A stretch of 64,000 bases of DNA from Bacteroidota bacterium. Its GTDB lineage: Bacteria > Bacteroidota > Bacteroidia > UBA4408. Numbering within the stretch: position 1 is the first letter of the stretch; each line of letters begins with the position of its first letter. The stretch is from NCBI GenBank assembly GCA_016721765.1, contig JADKHO010000002.1:868001-932000 (forward strand), read 5' to 3'. Shown here piece after piece: positions 54,947 to 62,542 of the stretch. The translations under genes were made by a program, and so were the position numbers. The notes beneath the pieces are model-generated. The model was given only the letters and a program-made list of their open reading frames with translations, did not search any database and was not told the origin of the DNA.

Positions 54947-56275
54947 ATGACTTTTAGAGACCTCAATTTAAATACAGCCCTTTTGAATGCCTTGGATGAT
55001 TTAGGTTTCACAAAACCTACCACCATTCAACAGCGTGCATTTGCACCCATTATGGCAGGTAACGATGTTTTAGGAATTGCGCAAACCGGCACCGGTAAAA
55101 CAATTGCTTACTTACTTCCGCTTTTACGCCAATGGAAATTTGCGAAAAAAAGAAATCCTGAGATTATTGTGTTGGTTCCAACCCGCGAGCTAGTGGTTCA
55201 AGTAGTGGAAGAAGTTGAAAAGCTGTGCAAATACACCGATGTTATTGTAACAGGTGCGTATGGCGGAACCAATATCAAAACACAAATTATGGCCATCACT
55301 CCGGGAGTGGACATTATTATAGCTACTCCGGGTCGCTTAATGGACTTATTACTCAATGCCACTATCCAAGCCAAATACATCAAAAAAATTGTAATTGATG
55401 AAGTGGACGAAATGCTTAATCAAGGCTTTCGCACACAAATAAAAACCATTTTCGATTTATTGCCGGAAAGACGTCAAATGCTGATGTTTTCAGCAACTAT
55501 CACCGAAGATGTGCAAGTTTTAATTGATTACAATTTCAATACTCCCGTGCGCATTGAAGCCGCACCAACCGGCACACCGCTTGTAAACATTGAACAAATT
55601 GGCTACACGGTTCCGAATTACACCACTAAAATCAACTTTCTGGAACACCTGCTTGCCAGCGATAAAAGCATGACTAAGGTGTTGATATTCGCTTCCAGCA
55701 AGCGATTGGCCGACGATATCCATACCCGAATCGAAAGTAAATTTCCGGATCAATTAGCAGTGATTCACTCGAACAAAGCGCAAAATACACGATTCAAAAC
55801 AGTGGCCGATTTCGAAAGCGGAAAGTGCAGCATTTTAATTGCCACCGACTTAATTGCCCGTGGATTGGATGTTTCCGAAGTCTCACATGTTATAAATATG
55901 GATGTACCTGCGGTGGCTGAAAATTACATTCATCGAATTGGCCGCACCGGAAGAGCCGATAAAAAAGGAATCTCTATCACTTTTATCACCGCTAAGGATT
56001 TAGAAAACAAAGCCAAAGTGGAAGCCCTTATGGGGATAGAAATCCCTATGCAGGAAATGCCTTCTGAAGTTGAAGTTTCGACATTTCTCACCCCCGAAGA
56101 AATGCCTCAAATCAGCATGAAAATTATTGAGGTAAAAAAACCGAAAGTAATTCCCAAAGGAAAATCACACCACGAAAAATTAGATAAAAACAAAAAAGTG
56201 AATATTAAGGTAAGCCGCGAAGATGCCAAGAAAAAGAAGTACGGCAAACGTTATAAAAAGGAATACCGAAAGTAA
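54947..56275 (+). CDS. DEAD-box-type RNA helicase with DEVD motif II and basic tail
   Basis: 442 aa. Motifs: Q-motif PTTIQQRAF, I AQTGTGKTIAY, Ia PTRELVVQV, Ib TPGRLMDL, III SAT, VI HRIGRTGRA. Motif II reads DEVD (VIDEVDEMLN) rather than DEAD. The key acidic residues remain, so ATP hydrolysis should be possible. Residues 390-442 form a very basic tail (KKPKVIPKGKSHHEKLDKNK, KKKKYGKRYKKEYRK) for RNA binding, which the upstream helicase lacks. Both helicases probably arose by duplication but have diverged. Confidence 0.9.
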   Translation: MTFRDLNLNTALLNALDDLGFTKPTTIQQRAFAPIMAGNDVLGIAQTGTGKTIAYLLPLLRQWKFAKKRNPEIIVLVPTRELVVQVVEEVEKLCKYTDVIVTGAYGGTNIKTQIMAITPGVDIIIATPGRLMDLLLNATIQAKYIKKIVIDEVDEMLNQGFRTQIKTIFDLLPERRQMLMFSATITEDVQVLIDYNFNTPVRIEAAPTGTPLVNIEQIGYTVPNYTTKINFLEHLLASDKSMTKVLIFASSKRLADDIHTRIESKFPDQLAVIHSNKAQNTRFKTVADFESGKCSILIATDLIARGLDVSEVSHVINMDVPAVAENYIHRIGRTGRADKKGISITFITAKDLENKAKVEALMGIEIPMQEMPSEVEVSTFLTPEEMPQISMKIIEVKKPKVIPKGKSHHEKLDKNKKVNIKVSREDAKKKKYGKRYKKEYRK

Positions 56276-56329
56276 GTTAATTCGCTTTAAGCTTGCGAGG
56301 TATACACCATTCAATCCACACACATTCAT

Positions 56330-56337
56330 TATATTTG
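56330..56337 (+). promoter_or_regulatory. -7 promoter element upstream of tgt
   Basis: TATATTTG matches TAnnTTTG, 53 bp before the ATG at 56391. It would give a leader of about 45 nt. Confidence 0.45.
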
Positions 56338-56390
56338 GCGGAATTTGCAAAGATAAATCGCATTTGCCTTATTCCGGATAAAGCGCATAT

Positions 56391-57521
56391 ATGAAATTTG
56401 ACATACACAAAAAGGATTCGCTAACAAAGGCCCGCGCCGGAGAAATCACCACCGACCACGGCAAAATTCTTACCCCCATATTTATGCCGGTGGGAACGGT
56501 GGGCACAGTAAAAGCTGTTTCGCAAACTGATTTGGATTCGGATGTGAAAGCGCAAGTAATTTTAGGGAATACCTACCACCTTTACTTACGTCCGGGCATC
56601 GATATTTTGGAAAAAGCAGGTGGCTTGCATAAATTCATACATTGGGATAAACCCATTCTTACCGACAGTGGCGGATATCAGGTATACTCGCTCGCAGCCC
56701 AACGAAAAATAAAAGAAGAAGGTGTAAAGTTTTCATCCCACATCGATGGCTCCAAACACTTTTTTACTCCCGAAAACATCATGGATATTCAGCGTACCAT
56801 CGGAGCTGATTTTATCATGGCTTTTGATGAATGCACTCCTTATCCCTGTGAATACAACTATGCGCGCAAGTCGATGGAAATGACGCATCGTTGGCTAAAA
56901 AGATGCTGCGACCGTTTTGATGCAACGCCTGATAAATATGGCTATTCGCAAACCTTACTTCCCATAGTGCAAGGAAGCGTTTATAAAGATTTACGCACCA
57001 AATCAGCCGAGACAATTGCTTCCTTTAATCGCGAAGCAAATGCCATTGGCGGATTGTCGGTGGGTGAACCTGCTGAAGAGATGTATGAGATGACGGATTT
57101 GGTGTGCAACATTTTGCCCCAAGATAAACCGCGTTATTTAATGGGTGTGGGTACTCCTACTAATATTTTGGAATGCATCGCTTTAGGTATCGACATGTTT
57201 GATTGTGTAATGCCCACACGCAATGCACGCAACGGAATGCTATTCACCGCTAAGGGAACACTTAACATGAAAAATGAAAAGTGGAAAGCCGATTTTTCTC
57301 CTTTAGATGAAGACGGCACATCTTACGTGGATACTTACTATACAAAAGCTTACGTGCGCCACTTATTTGCGGCACAAGAAAGACTTGCTGCACAAATTGC
57401 AACTTTGCATAATCTCAGTTTCTATCTTTGGCTGGTTGGTGAAGCGCGTAAAAGAATTTTGGATGGTACTTTTTCTGAATGGAAAAACAAAATGGTGAAA
57501 CAACTTAATGTGCGTTTATAA
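56391..57521 (+). CDS. tgt: tRNA-guanine transglycosylase (queuine tRNA-ribosyltransferase)
   Basis: 376 aa. Catalytic acid D92 lies in LTDSGGYQVYSL and nucleophile D271 in MFDCVMPTRNARNG, plus VQGSVYKDLR and GGLSVGEP of the family. It swaps guanine for preQ1 at position 34 of GUN tRNAs. The zinc site of the E. coli enzyme (CDCYTC before the C-terminal helices) is replaced by DGTSYVD at 308-314; the following histidine in ATLHNLSFYLWLV is kept. So the cysteine ligands are absent. The LptF/G gene starts 6 bp downstream, so the two are cotranscribed. Confidence 0.93.
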   Translation: MKFDIHKKDSLTKARAGEITTDHGKILTPIFMPVGTVGTVKAVSQTDLDSDVKAQVILGNTYHLYLRPGIDILEKAGGLHKFIHWDKPILTDSGGYQVYSLAAQRKIKEEGVKFSSHIDGSKHFFTPENIMDIQRTIGADFIMAFDECTPYPCEYNYARKSMEMTHRWLKRCCDRFDATPDKYGYSQTLLPIVQGSVYKDLRTKSAETIASFNREANAIGGLSVGEPAEEMYEMTDLVCNILPQDKPRYLMGVGTPTNILECIALGIDMFDCVMPTRNARNGMLFTAKGTLNMKNEKWKADFSPLDEDGTSYVDTYYTKAYVRHLFAAQERLAAQIATLHNLSFYLWLVGEARKRILDGTFSEWKNKMVKQLNVRL

Positions 57522-57527
57522 CCCGGC

Positions 57528-58604
57528 ATGAAAAAGCTCGATTTATACATCATTCGTAAGTTTCTAGGAACCTTCGTATATGCGATTGCGCTGATTATTT
57601 TGATTACCATTATTTTTGATATTTCTGAAAAGATTGACGATTTTTTAGAGAAAAAAGCTCCGCTTCGTGAAATTGTCTTTACCTACTATTTCAACTTCAT
57701 TCCGTATTTCGTTAATTTATTTAGCCCGTTATTTACATTTATTGCAGTAGTTTTTTTTACTGCGAAAATGGCTGCCGATACTGAAATTGTAGCTATACTC
57801 AGCAATGGGGTGAGCTTCCGCAGATTGATGCTTCCCTACTTTGTATCGGCTGCAGTGCTTGCAATGTTTTCATTTTACCTTACCAATTTTGTGATTCCAC
57901 ATTCTAATCAAAAGCGTGTTGCATTCGAAAATCGTTACATACGCAATGTATTTCGAAACCGTGAAACCAATATTCACTTTCAAATTAAACCCGGTGTATT
58001 TGTGTATTTTGAGAGTTATAATAACCTCGACAACATCGGATACAAATTTGCGCTTGAAAAATTTAAAGACAATAAACTCAATTATAAATTAATGTCGGAT
58101 GTATTGCGTTGGGATACGGTGCAAAAACATTGGATAATCGAAAATTACTATGTGCGTAAAATTAATGGAATGCACGAAACTCTTTCAAAAGGGGCACGCA
58201 TGGATACCACCTTCACCTTCGGTCCGGAAGAGTTTGTGAAACGCAACAAAGATGTGGAAACCATGAATTGGCGGGAGTTAAATAATTTTATAGAGGAAGA
58301 ACAACTCAAAGGCTCTGATGAAGTCCCTTATTATTTAATTGAAAAATACCACCGCATTTCTAATCCATTTGCCACTTTTATTCTCACTTTAATTGGGGTA
58401 TCGCTCGCCAGCCGAAAAGTACGTGGAGGAATTGGATTACACATTGGGTTGGGATTATTGATTAGTTTTTCATTTATACTCTTTCTTCAAATTTCTACCA
58501 CTTTTGCAACCAGTGGCAACCTCTCTCCTATAATTGCTGTATGGTTGCCCAATATCACTTACCTAGCATTAGGGCTGTATTTATTGCGGGCTGCACCGAA
58601 ATAA
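57528..58604 (+). CDS. LptF/LptG-family permease
   Basis: 358 aa with the N-terminal KKLDLYIIRKFLGTF and ISEKIDDFLEKKAPLREIV patterns and six membrane segments: two N-terminal pairs around 12-35 and 55-115, and three segments near the C-terminus (about 280-355). A periplasmic beta-jellyroll domain lies between (about 130-260). These are the shape and pattern of LptF/LptG, the LPS-export permeases that work with LptB. Only one such gene is seen here, so a partner must lie elsewhere. It follows tgt by 6 bp. Confidence 0.88.
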   Translation: MKKLDLYIIRKFLGTFVYAIALIILITIIFDISEKIDDFLEKKAPLREIVFTYYFNFIPYFVNLFSPLFTFIAVVFFTAKMAADTEIVAILSNGVSFRRLMLPYFVSAAVLAMFSFYLTNFVIPHSNQKRVAFENRYIRNVFRNRETNIHFQIKPGVFVYFESYNNLDNIGYKFALEKFKDNKLNYKLMSDVLRWDTVQKHWIIENYYVRKINGMHETLSKGARMDTTFTFGPEEFVKRNKDVETMNWRELNNFIEEEQLKGSDEVPYYLIEKYHRISNPFATFILTLIGVSLASRKVRGGIGLHIGLGLLISFSFILFLQISTTFATSGNLSPIIAVWLPNITYLALGLYLLRAAPK

Positions 58605-58724
58605 TTTAGCGTTCAAAATGCAATCGCTGCATTTGTCCTTCCCATTTCATTCTGGCAAGCATAATGTTTCAAAAAGAATTTAGCAATGTCTTTATGTGTT
58701 GCGTTTCTTCATGTCATTTTTTTT

Positions 58725-58857
58725 GAAACACATAGGATCATAGGAAACATAGGATTCTATATAAACGAGGCTATTTGCCTATGCTTTCTAATATGCCTAT
58801 TTGTTGATTTTTTTTTGAACCACATAGGAACATAGAAACATAGTTTACACATAGGTA
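58725..58857. repeat. CATAGG palindromic repeats (two partial copies)
   Basis: GAAACACATAGGATCATAGG (58725 onward) and GAACCACATAGGAACATAGA (about 58817 onward) share the arms of the four-unit array at 17142-17591, with T-runs just before each. They sit between the LptF/G gene and the yjbR gene, in a 270-bp gap that holds nothing else I can call. Confidence 0.65.
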
Positions 58858-58874
58858 AGGATTTATTGCAACAA

Positions 58875-59213
58875 TTATTTCATTACTTGATTTGCAAGTT
58901 TGATGGGTGCTACGTGACAATAGGCGGTTGTTAATACATCCTGAAACAACTCTAATTTTACTTTCTTAAGATTAATTAATGTCCAGCCTTGCTTTCCCCA
59001 TTTATTGGGAACCGGAAAAATTATTTCTAAATCATAAGCACAAAAAACAGACTGTCCAATATCTGAGAGTTTCACGCATACCAAATGTTGCTTCACATCA
59101 AGCGTGGCAAATATTTTTTTATTTACGCGAAAAGAAGTTTTCTCAAAATGCGGCAATTCTACCACTTTGGGAAGTGATAATGCCATTTCTTTCGCTGTTC
59201 CAATGCTAATCAT
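58875..59213 (-). CDS. MmcQ/YjbR family DNA-binding-like protein
   Basis: 112 aa. The sequence has the family's core: ALSLPKVVELPHFEKTSFRVNKKIFATLD (read here in parts), followed by KQHLVCVKL, VPNKWGKQGWTLINL and DVLTTAYCHVAP. YjbR-like proteins have a CyaY-like fold and are suspected to bind DNA; the biological role is not established. It lies 19 bp downstream of the LytTR regulator gene on the same strand. Confidence 0.85.
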   Translation of the reverse strand: MISIGTAKEMALSLPKVVELPHFEKTSFRVNKKIFATLDVKQHLVCVKLSDIGQSVFCAYDLEIIFPVPNKWGKQGWTLINLKKVKLELFQDVLTTAYCHVAPIKLANQVMK

Positions 59214-59232
59214 AAGGAAAGCCGCTTCTTGT

Positions 59233-59931
59233 TTAAAATTCTTCTAATTCCTTTTTTACCAAATCTTGATAACTTCTGCCCACCGGTATTGCCTTGCCAC
59301 CCACTTCCACTTCTGTAGATGACACTGCATCAATTTTACTCTTAGAAACCAAAAACGAACGATGCACCCGAACAAAATTTTTATCGTTTAAAAATTCTTC
59401 CAATTCACCCAGCTGAAACTTGGTTACTATGCTCTTATCCTTTGTTACAATCTTTACATAATCTTTCAAACTTTCCACAAACAAGATTTCATCCAAGTAT
59501 ATTTTAAACTTCTTCTTGTTTACATTAAAAAATCGATGTGCACGCTCTTGCTGTTGCGGTGTCGCTGCCACTACCATTTCGGCAGCCGGCTGCAAGCGGT
59601 TCACTGCTTTTAAGAAACGCGCAAACGAAAATGGTTTTAGCAAATAATCAACTATCTCCAACTCAAAACCTTCAATTGCGTATTGCTTGTAGGCACTAGT
59701 AATAATCACCTTGGGTGGATGGTGCAAGGCTTTCAAAAAATCAATCCCTTTTAACTTGGGCAAATGAATGTCCAAAAAAATCACATCGATGTGCTTTTGT
59801 TTCAACACTTCAAAAGCAGAAATAGCATCGAAACAAATTTGTTCGAGCTTTAAAAAAGAAACTTGCCCGATGTATGATTGCGTAATTTCGGCTGCAAGCG
59901 GTTCGTCTTCAATGATGAGGCAATTGAGCAT
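59233..59931 (-). CDS. LytTR-family response regulator
   Basis: 232 aa. The receiver domain (1-120) has EDE (8-10), phospho-acceptor D54 in VIFLDIHLP and a KPF motif near 98. The C-terminal LytTR domain (about 133-232) includes ILFVESLKDYVKI, FVRVHRSFLVSKSKI and VEVGGKAIPVGRSYQD, which binds DNA. It overlaps the histidine kinase gene by 23 bp, forming one unit. Target unknown. Confidence 0.93.
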   Translation of the reverse strand: MLNCLIIEDEPLAAEITQSYIGQVSFLKLEQICFDAISAFEVLKQKHIDVIFLDIHLPKLKGIDFLKALHHPPKVIITSAYKQYAIEGFELEIVDYLLKPFSFARFLKAVNRLQPAAEMVVAATPQQQERAHRFFNVNKKKFKIYLDEILFVESLKDYVKIVTKDKSIVTKFQLGELEEFLNDKNFVRVHRSFLVSKSKIDAVSSTEVEVGGKAIPVGRSYQDLVKKELEEF

Positions 59932-60946
59932 TTTCGTGTGCTTTAAGATGGATTACTAGGTGAATTACAAATGTGTCTTTCAAATCTTTTATTTCTAAGT
60001 GATGGTGCTTACCATAAATTAATTCCAATTGTCGACTTATATTCTTTAATCCAATTCCAACTGAATTTTCATTTGTTCCTTCTTTGCTGTTGGTGACCGT
60101 AAAACTTAGTGTACCTTGTTTCAGCTGCAAAGAAATCGAGATCGTTGCATCAAAACGAGATTCGCTGGCACCATGCTTAAAACTATTTTCTACAAATGGT
60201 ATCAGCAACAACGGAGCAATTAGCTCTTCCTCATTGTCCACCTCAATATCCAAATTAACGGTAAGCCTGTCGCCATAGCGCAATTGCTCCAACTCAATAT
60301 AATCATTCAGTGTTTTTATTTCATCTGCCAATTTTATTTTTTCGGCTGCTCCATCGTGCACCATAAATTGTAGCAGTTCGCTTAATTTTAAAATGGCATC
60401 CGATGTTTGAGGTGAATTTTTTAGCGACAATCCATAAATATTATTTAAGGTGTTGAATAAGAAATGTGGATTTATTTGTGCTTTCAAAAAACTCAATTCG
60501 GTTTGCAATTTTTCCTTTTGTAACTCCTGCTCCCGCTCCACACTAGCATACTTTTGCTTAAACAATTTAATGCTCACCGCAATGGCTGCTACCGAAAACA
60601 CTTCAAATGTTCCCCACAACATTTTTGCAAAATTCCAGAAATGAAATTCGCTATCGGGATAATAATAAGGCTGAACAATTTTATAAATCGTAAACCTGAA
60701 AATCAGCGAAGAGACAATGATCAAAAATAGGAGTATCAAAAAAAATTGAGCATACTGTCGGGTAATCACATAACGAGGTAAAATAAAATAGAGGATAAAA
60801 TAAGTGGTTACAATCTTTAGCGGCAATTGCACTGCATCCGCCCAAAACGAACGGATAAAATTTCCATCGTAGGAGCCCATCACATAAACGCCCCACACAA
60901 TATAGGTGAGCCAAAATAAGATGTGATACAGTACGCGTTTGGTCAT
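59909..60946 (-). CDS. LytS/YehU-like sensor histidine kinase
   Basis: 345 aa. Four membrane segments (about 8-24, 38-56, 66-90, 110-128) with no extracellular domain are followed by a coiled coil (133-155). The His_kinase domain has H161 in INPHFLFNTLNNIYGLSL, and the HATPase part has IPFVENSFKHGA and SVGIGLKNISRQLELIYG. The cognate regulator starts inside its 3' end. LytS/LytTR systems often sense membrane or peptide signals; the signal here is unknown. Confidence 0.93.
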   Translation of the reverse strand: MTKRVLYHILFWLTYIVWGVYVMGSYDGNFIRSFWADAVQLPLKIVTTYFILYFILPRYVITRQYAQFFLILLFLIIVSSLIFRFTIYKIVQPYYYPDSEFHFWNFAKMLWGTFEVFSVAAIAVSIKLFKQKYASVEREQELQKEKLQTELSFLKAQINPHFLFNTLNNIYGLSLKNSPQTSDAILKLSELLQFMVHDGAAEKIKLADEIKTLNDYIELEQLRYGDRLTVNLDIEVDNEEELIAPLLLIPFVENSFKHGASESRFDATISISLQLKQGTLSFTVTNSKEGTNENSVGIGLKNISRQLELIYGKHHHLEIKDLKDTFVIHLVIHLKAHENAQLPHH

Positions 60947-61145
60947 GTTACAAAATTGATGATTTATCCTCGCTTTCTGTTGCGATGAAGTTAAAATTCA
61001 CGCATCAGCCTACAAACAACAGGCATTTGCCAACGAACGGAAATTCTATGCATTTAGTGCTATACGTAGGCTTCAAACGGTTGATTGTATACTAATTAAT
61101 TTTCTATCCTTAAAACGATGTAGTCTTACAACAAAAAATAAGTAA

Positions 61146-62531
61146 ATGCCAAAAAAGATACTTTATTTCTTACTTGCTCTTCTGTTTGGCTCTAATGCAA
61201 AGGCAAACATACTAAATGTTCCGGCTAATTTCGCCAACATCCAGCTTGCCATTATTGCTTCCGCAGATGGAGATACAGTGTTGGTGGAACCGGGTACTTA
61301 TTTTGAAAATATAAATTTAAGAGGAAAAAAAATATTGCTCACCAGCCGTTTTTACGAATTAAAAGATACCGGATTTATATGTTCCACCATTATTAACGGA
61401 AGTCAACCCACTTACCCCGATTCAGCTAGTTGTATTACTATTAATACGGCCGAAGATTCCACCACCATTATTCAAGGATTTACCATTACCGGCGGCGCAG
61501 GGACTAAATGGACGGATGAGCATGGTGCCGGGAATTACCGCGAAGGAGGAGGAATACTCATTGCTTACGCCTCTCCTACAATTCGCAACAATCATATAAT
61601 AAACAATTGGGTTACAAATACCTTAACTGTTGCGTCCACAGGAGGCGGTGGAGTGCGCTGTGGAGACGGGCACCCACACATTTACAACAATGTGATTGCT
61701 TATAACAAAGCAAGATATGGAGCAGGCATTGTATTTAATCATTGCACCAACGCCTTACTTAAAAATAATGTAATCGCTCACAATTCTGGTGGACAAGATT
61801 ATGGTGGCGGTGGCGTATGGACCAATTATGGCGGGCTACTGCGCATCGAGAATAATACTATTGCTTATAATCACGTTAGTGGAACCGGCACCTTTGGCGG
61901 AAAAGCCGGAGGTATATGTGTTCGCTCCAATACTGTAAATGTAAAAAATAACATTGTGTGGGGCAATTCTCAAAGTGGTGGAAATTCAATCCGTAATTTT
62001 TCAGGAACGCTCACAGTAAGCTACACCGATGTGGATTATGCAGCACCCGGAATTGGAAACATCAATATCGATCCACTCTTTATCGACACAGCCATTTTTT
62101 CGCTCAGTCAAAACTCGCCTTGCATTGATAAAGGTGATTCTCTTTCAGGATATGATGATTTAACGATGGGAGCCTCTGCAGCGCTCTACCCTTCGCTTGG
62201 AACCAATCGTAACGATATAGGTGCTTATGGTGGTAAGCTAGCTCAGCTAATTCCTCCATGTGCACTTTTATCTGTCGGAATAAAATCCGAATCCATTATT
62301 ACTGACTTAAAAATTTATCCAAATCCGGCAGTTGAATATATTCAAATTGAATCTTTCAACCAAGCCATTTTTGGTATTGAAATAATTAATGCTAACGGTA
62401 TACTTGTTAAACAAATTCAAGTAAATCAGTCCCAATATAAGTTAGACACCCAACAATTCTCCACTGGAATATATGTCTTGAAACTAATTTTCAGTGATCA
62501 TGTGTGTTACCAAAAAATAGTAATCAACTAA
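61146..62531 (+). CDS. T9SS-secreted right-handed parallel beta-helix protein
   Basis: 461 aa. Signal peptide about 1-20 (ending NAKA). Residues about 22-350 show regular beta-helix repeats: SADGDTVLVEPGTYFENINL, GGGILIAYASPTIRNNHIIN, GAGIVFNHCTNALLKNNVIA, GGICVRSNTVNVKNNIVWGN. Such repeats are found in pectate lyases, nucleoside-modifying enzymes and polysaccharide-binding surface proteins. No catalytic set of Asp and Arg residues of pectate lyase was located. The tail (LKIYPNPAVEYIQIESF ... GIYVLKLIFSDH ... KIVIN) is a T9SS type A domain. The next gene starts 11 bp later. Confidence 0.85.
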   Translation: MPKKILYFLLALLFGSNAKANILNVPANFANIQLAIIASADGDTVLVEPGTYFENINLRGKKILLTSRFYELKDTGFICSTIINGSQPTYPDSASCITINTAEDSTTIIQGFTITGGAGTKWTDEHGAGNYREGGGILIAYASPTIRNNHIINNWVTNTLTVASTGGGGVRCGDGHPHIYNNVIAYNKARYGAGIVFNHCTNALLKNNVIAHNSGGQDYGGGGVWTNYGGLLRIENNTIAYNHVSGTGTFGGKAGGICVRSNTVNVKNNIVWGNSQSGGNSIRNFSGTLTVSYTDVDYAAPGIGNINIDPLFIDTAIFSLSQNSPCIDKGDSLSGYDDLTMGASAALYPSLGTNRNDIGAYGGKLAQLIPPCALLSVGIKSESIITDLKIYPNPAVEYIQIESFNQAIFGIEIINANGILVKQIQVNQSQYKLDTQQFSTGIYVLKLIFSDHVCYQKIVIN

Positions 62532-62542
62532 AAATTTGTGCC

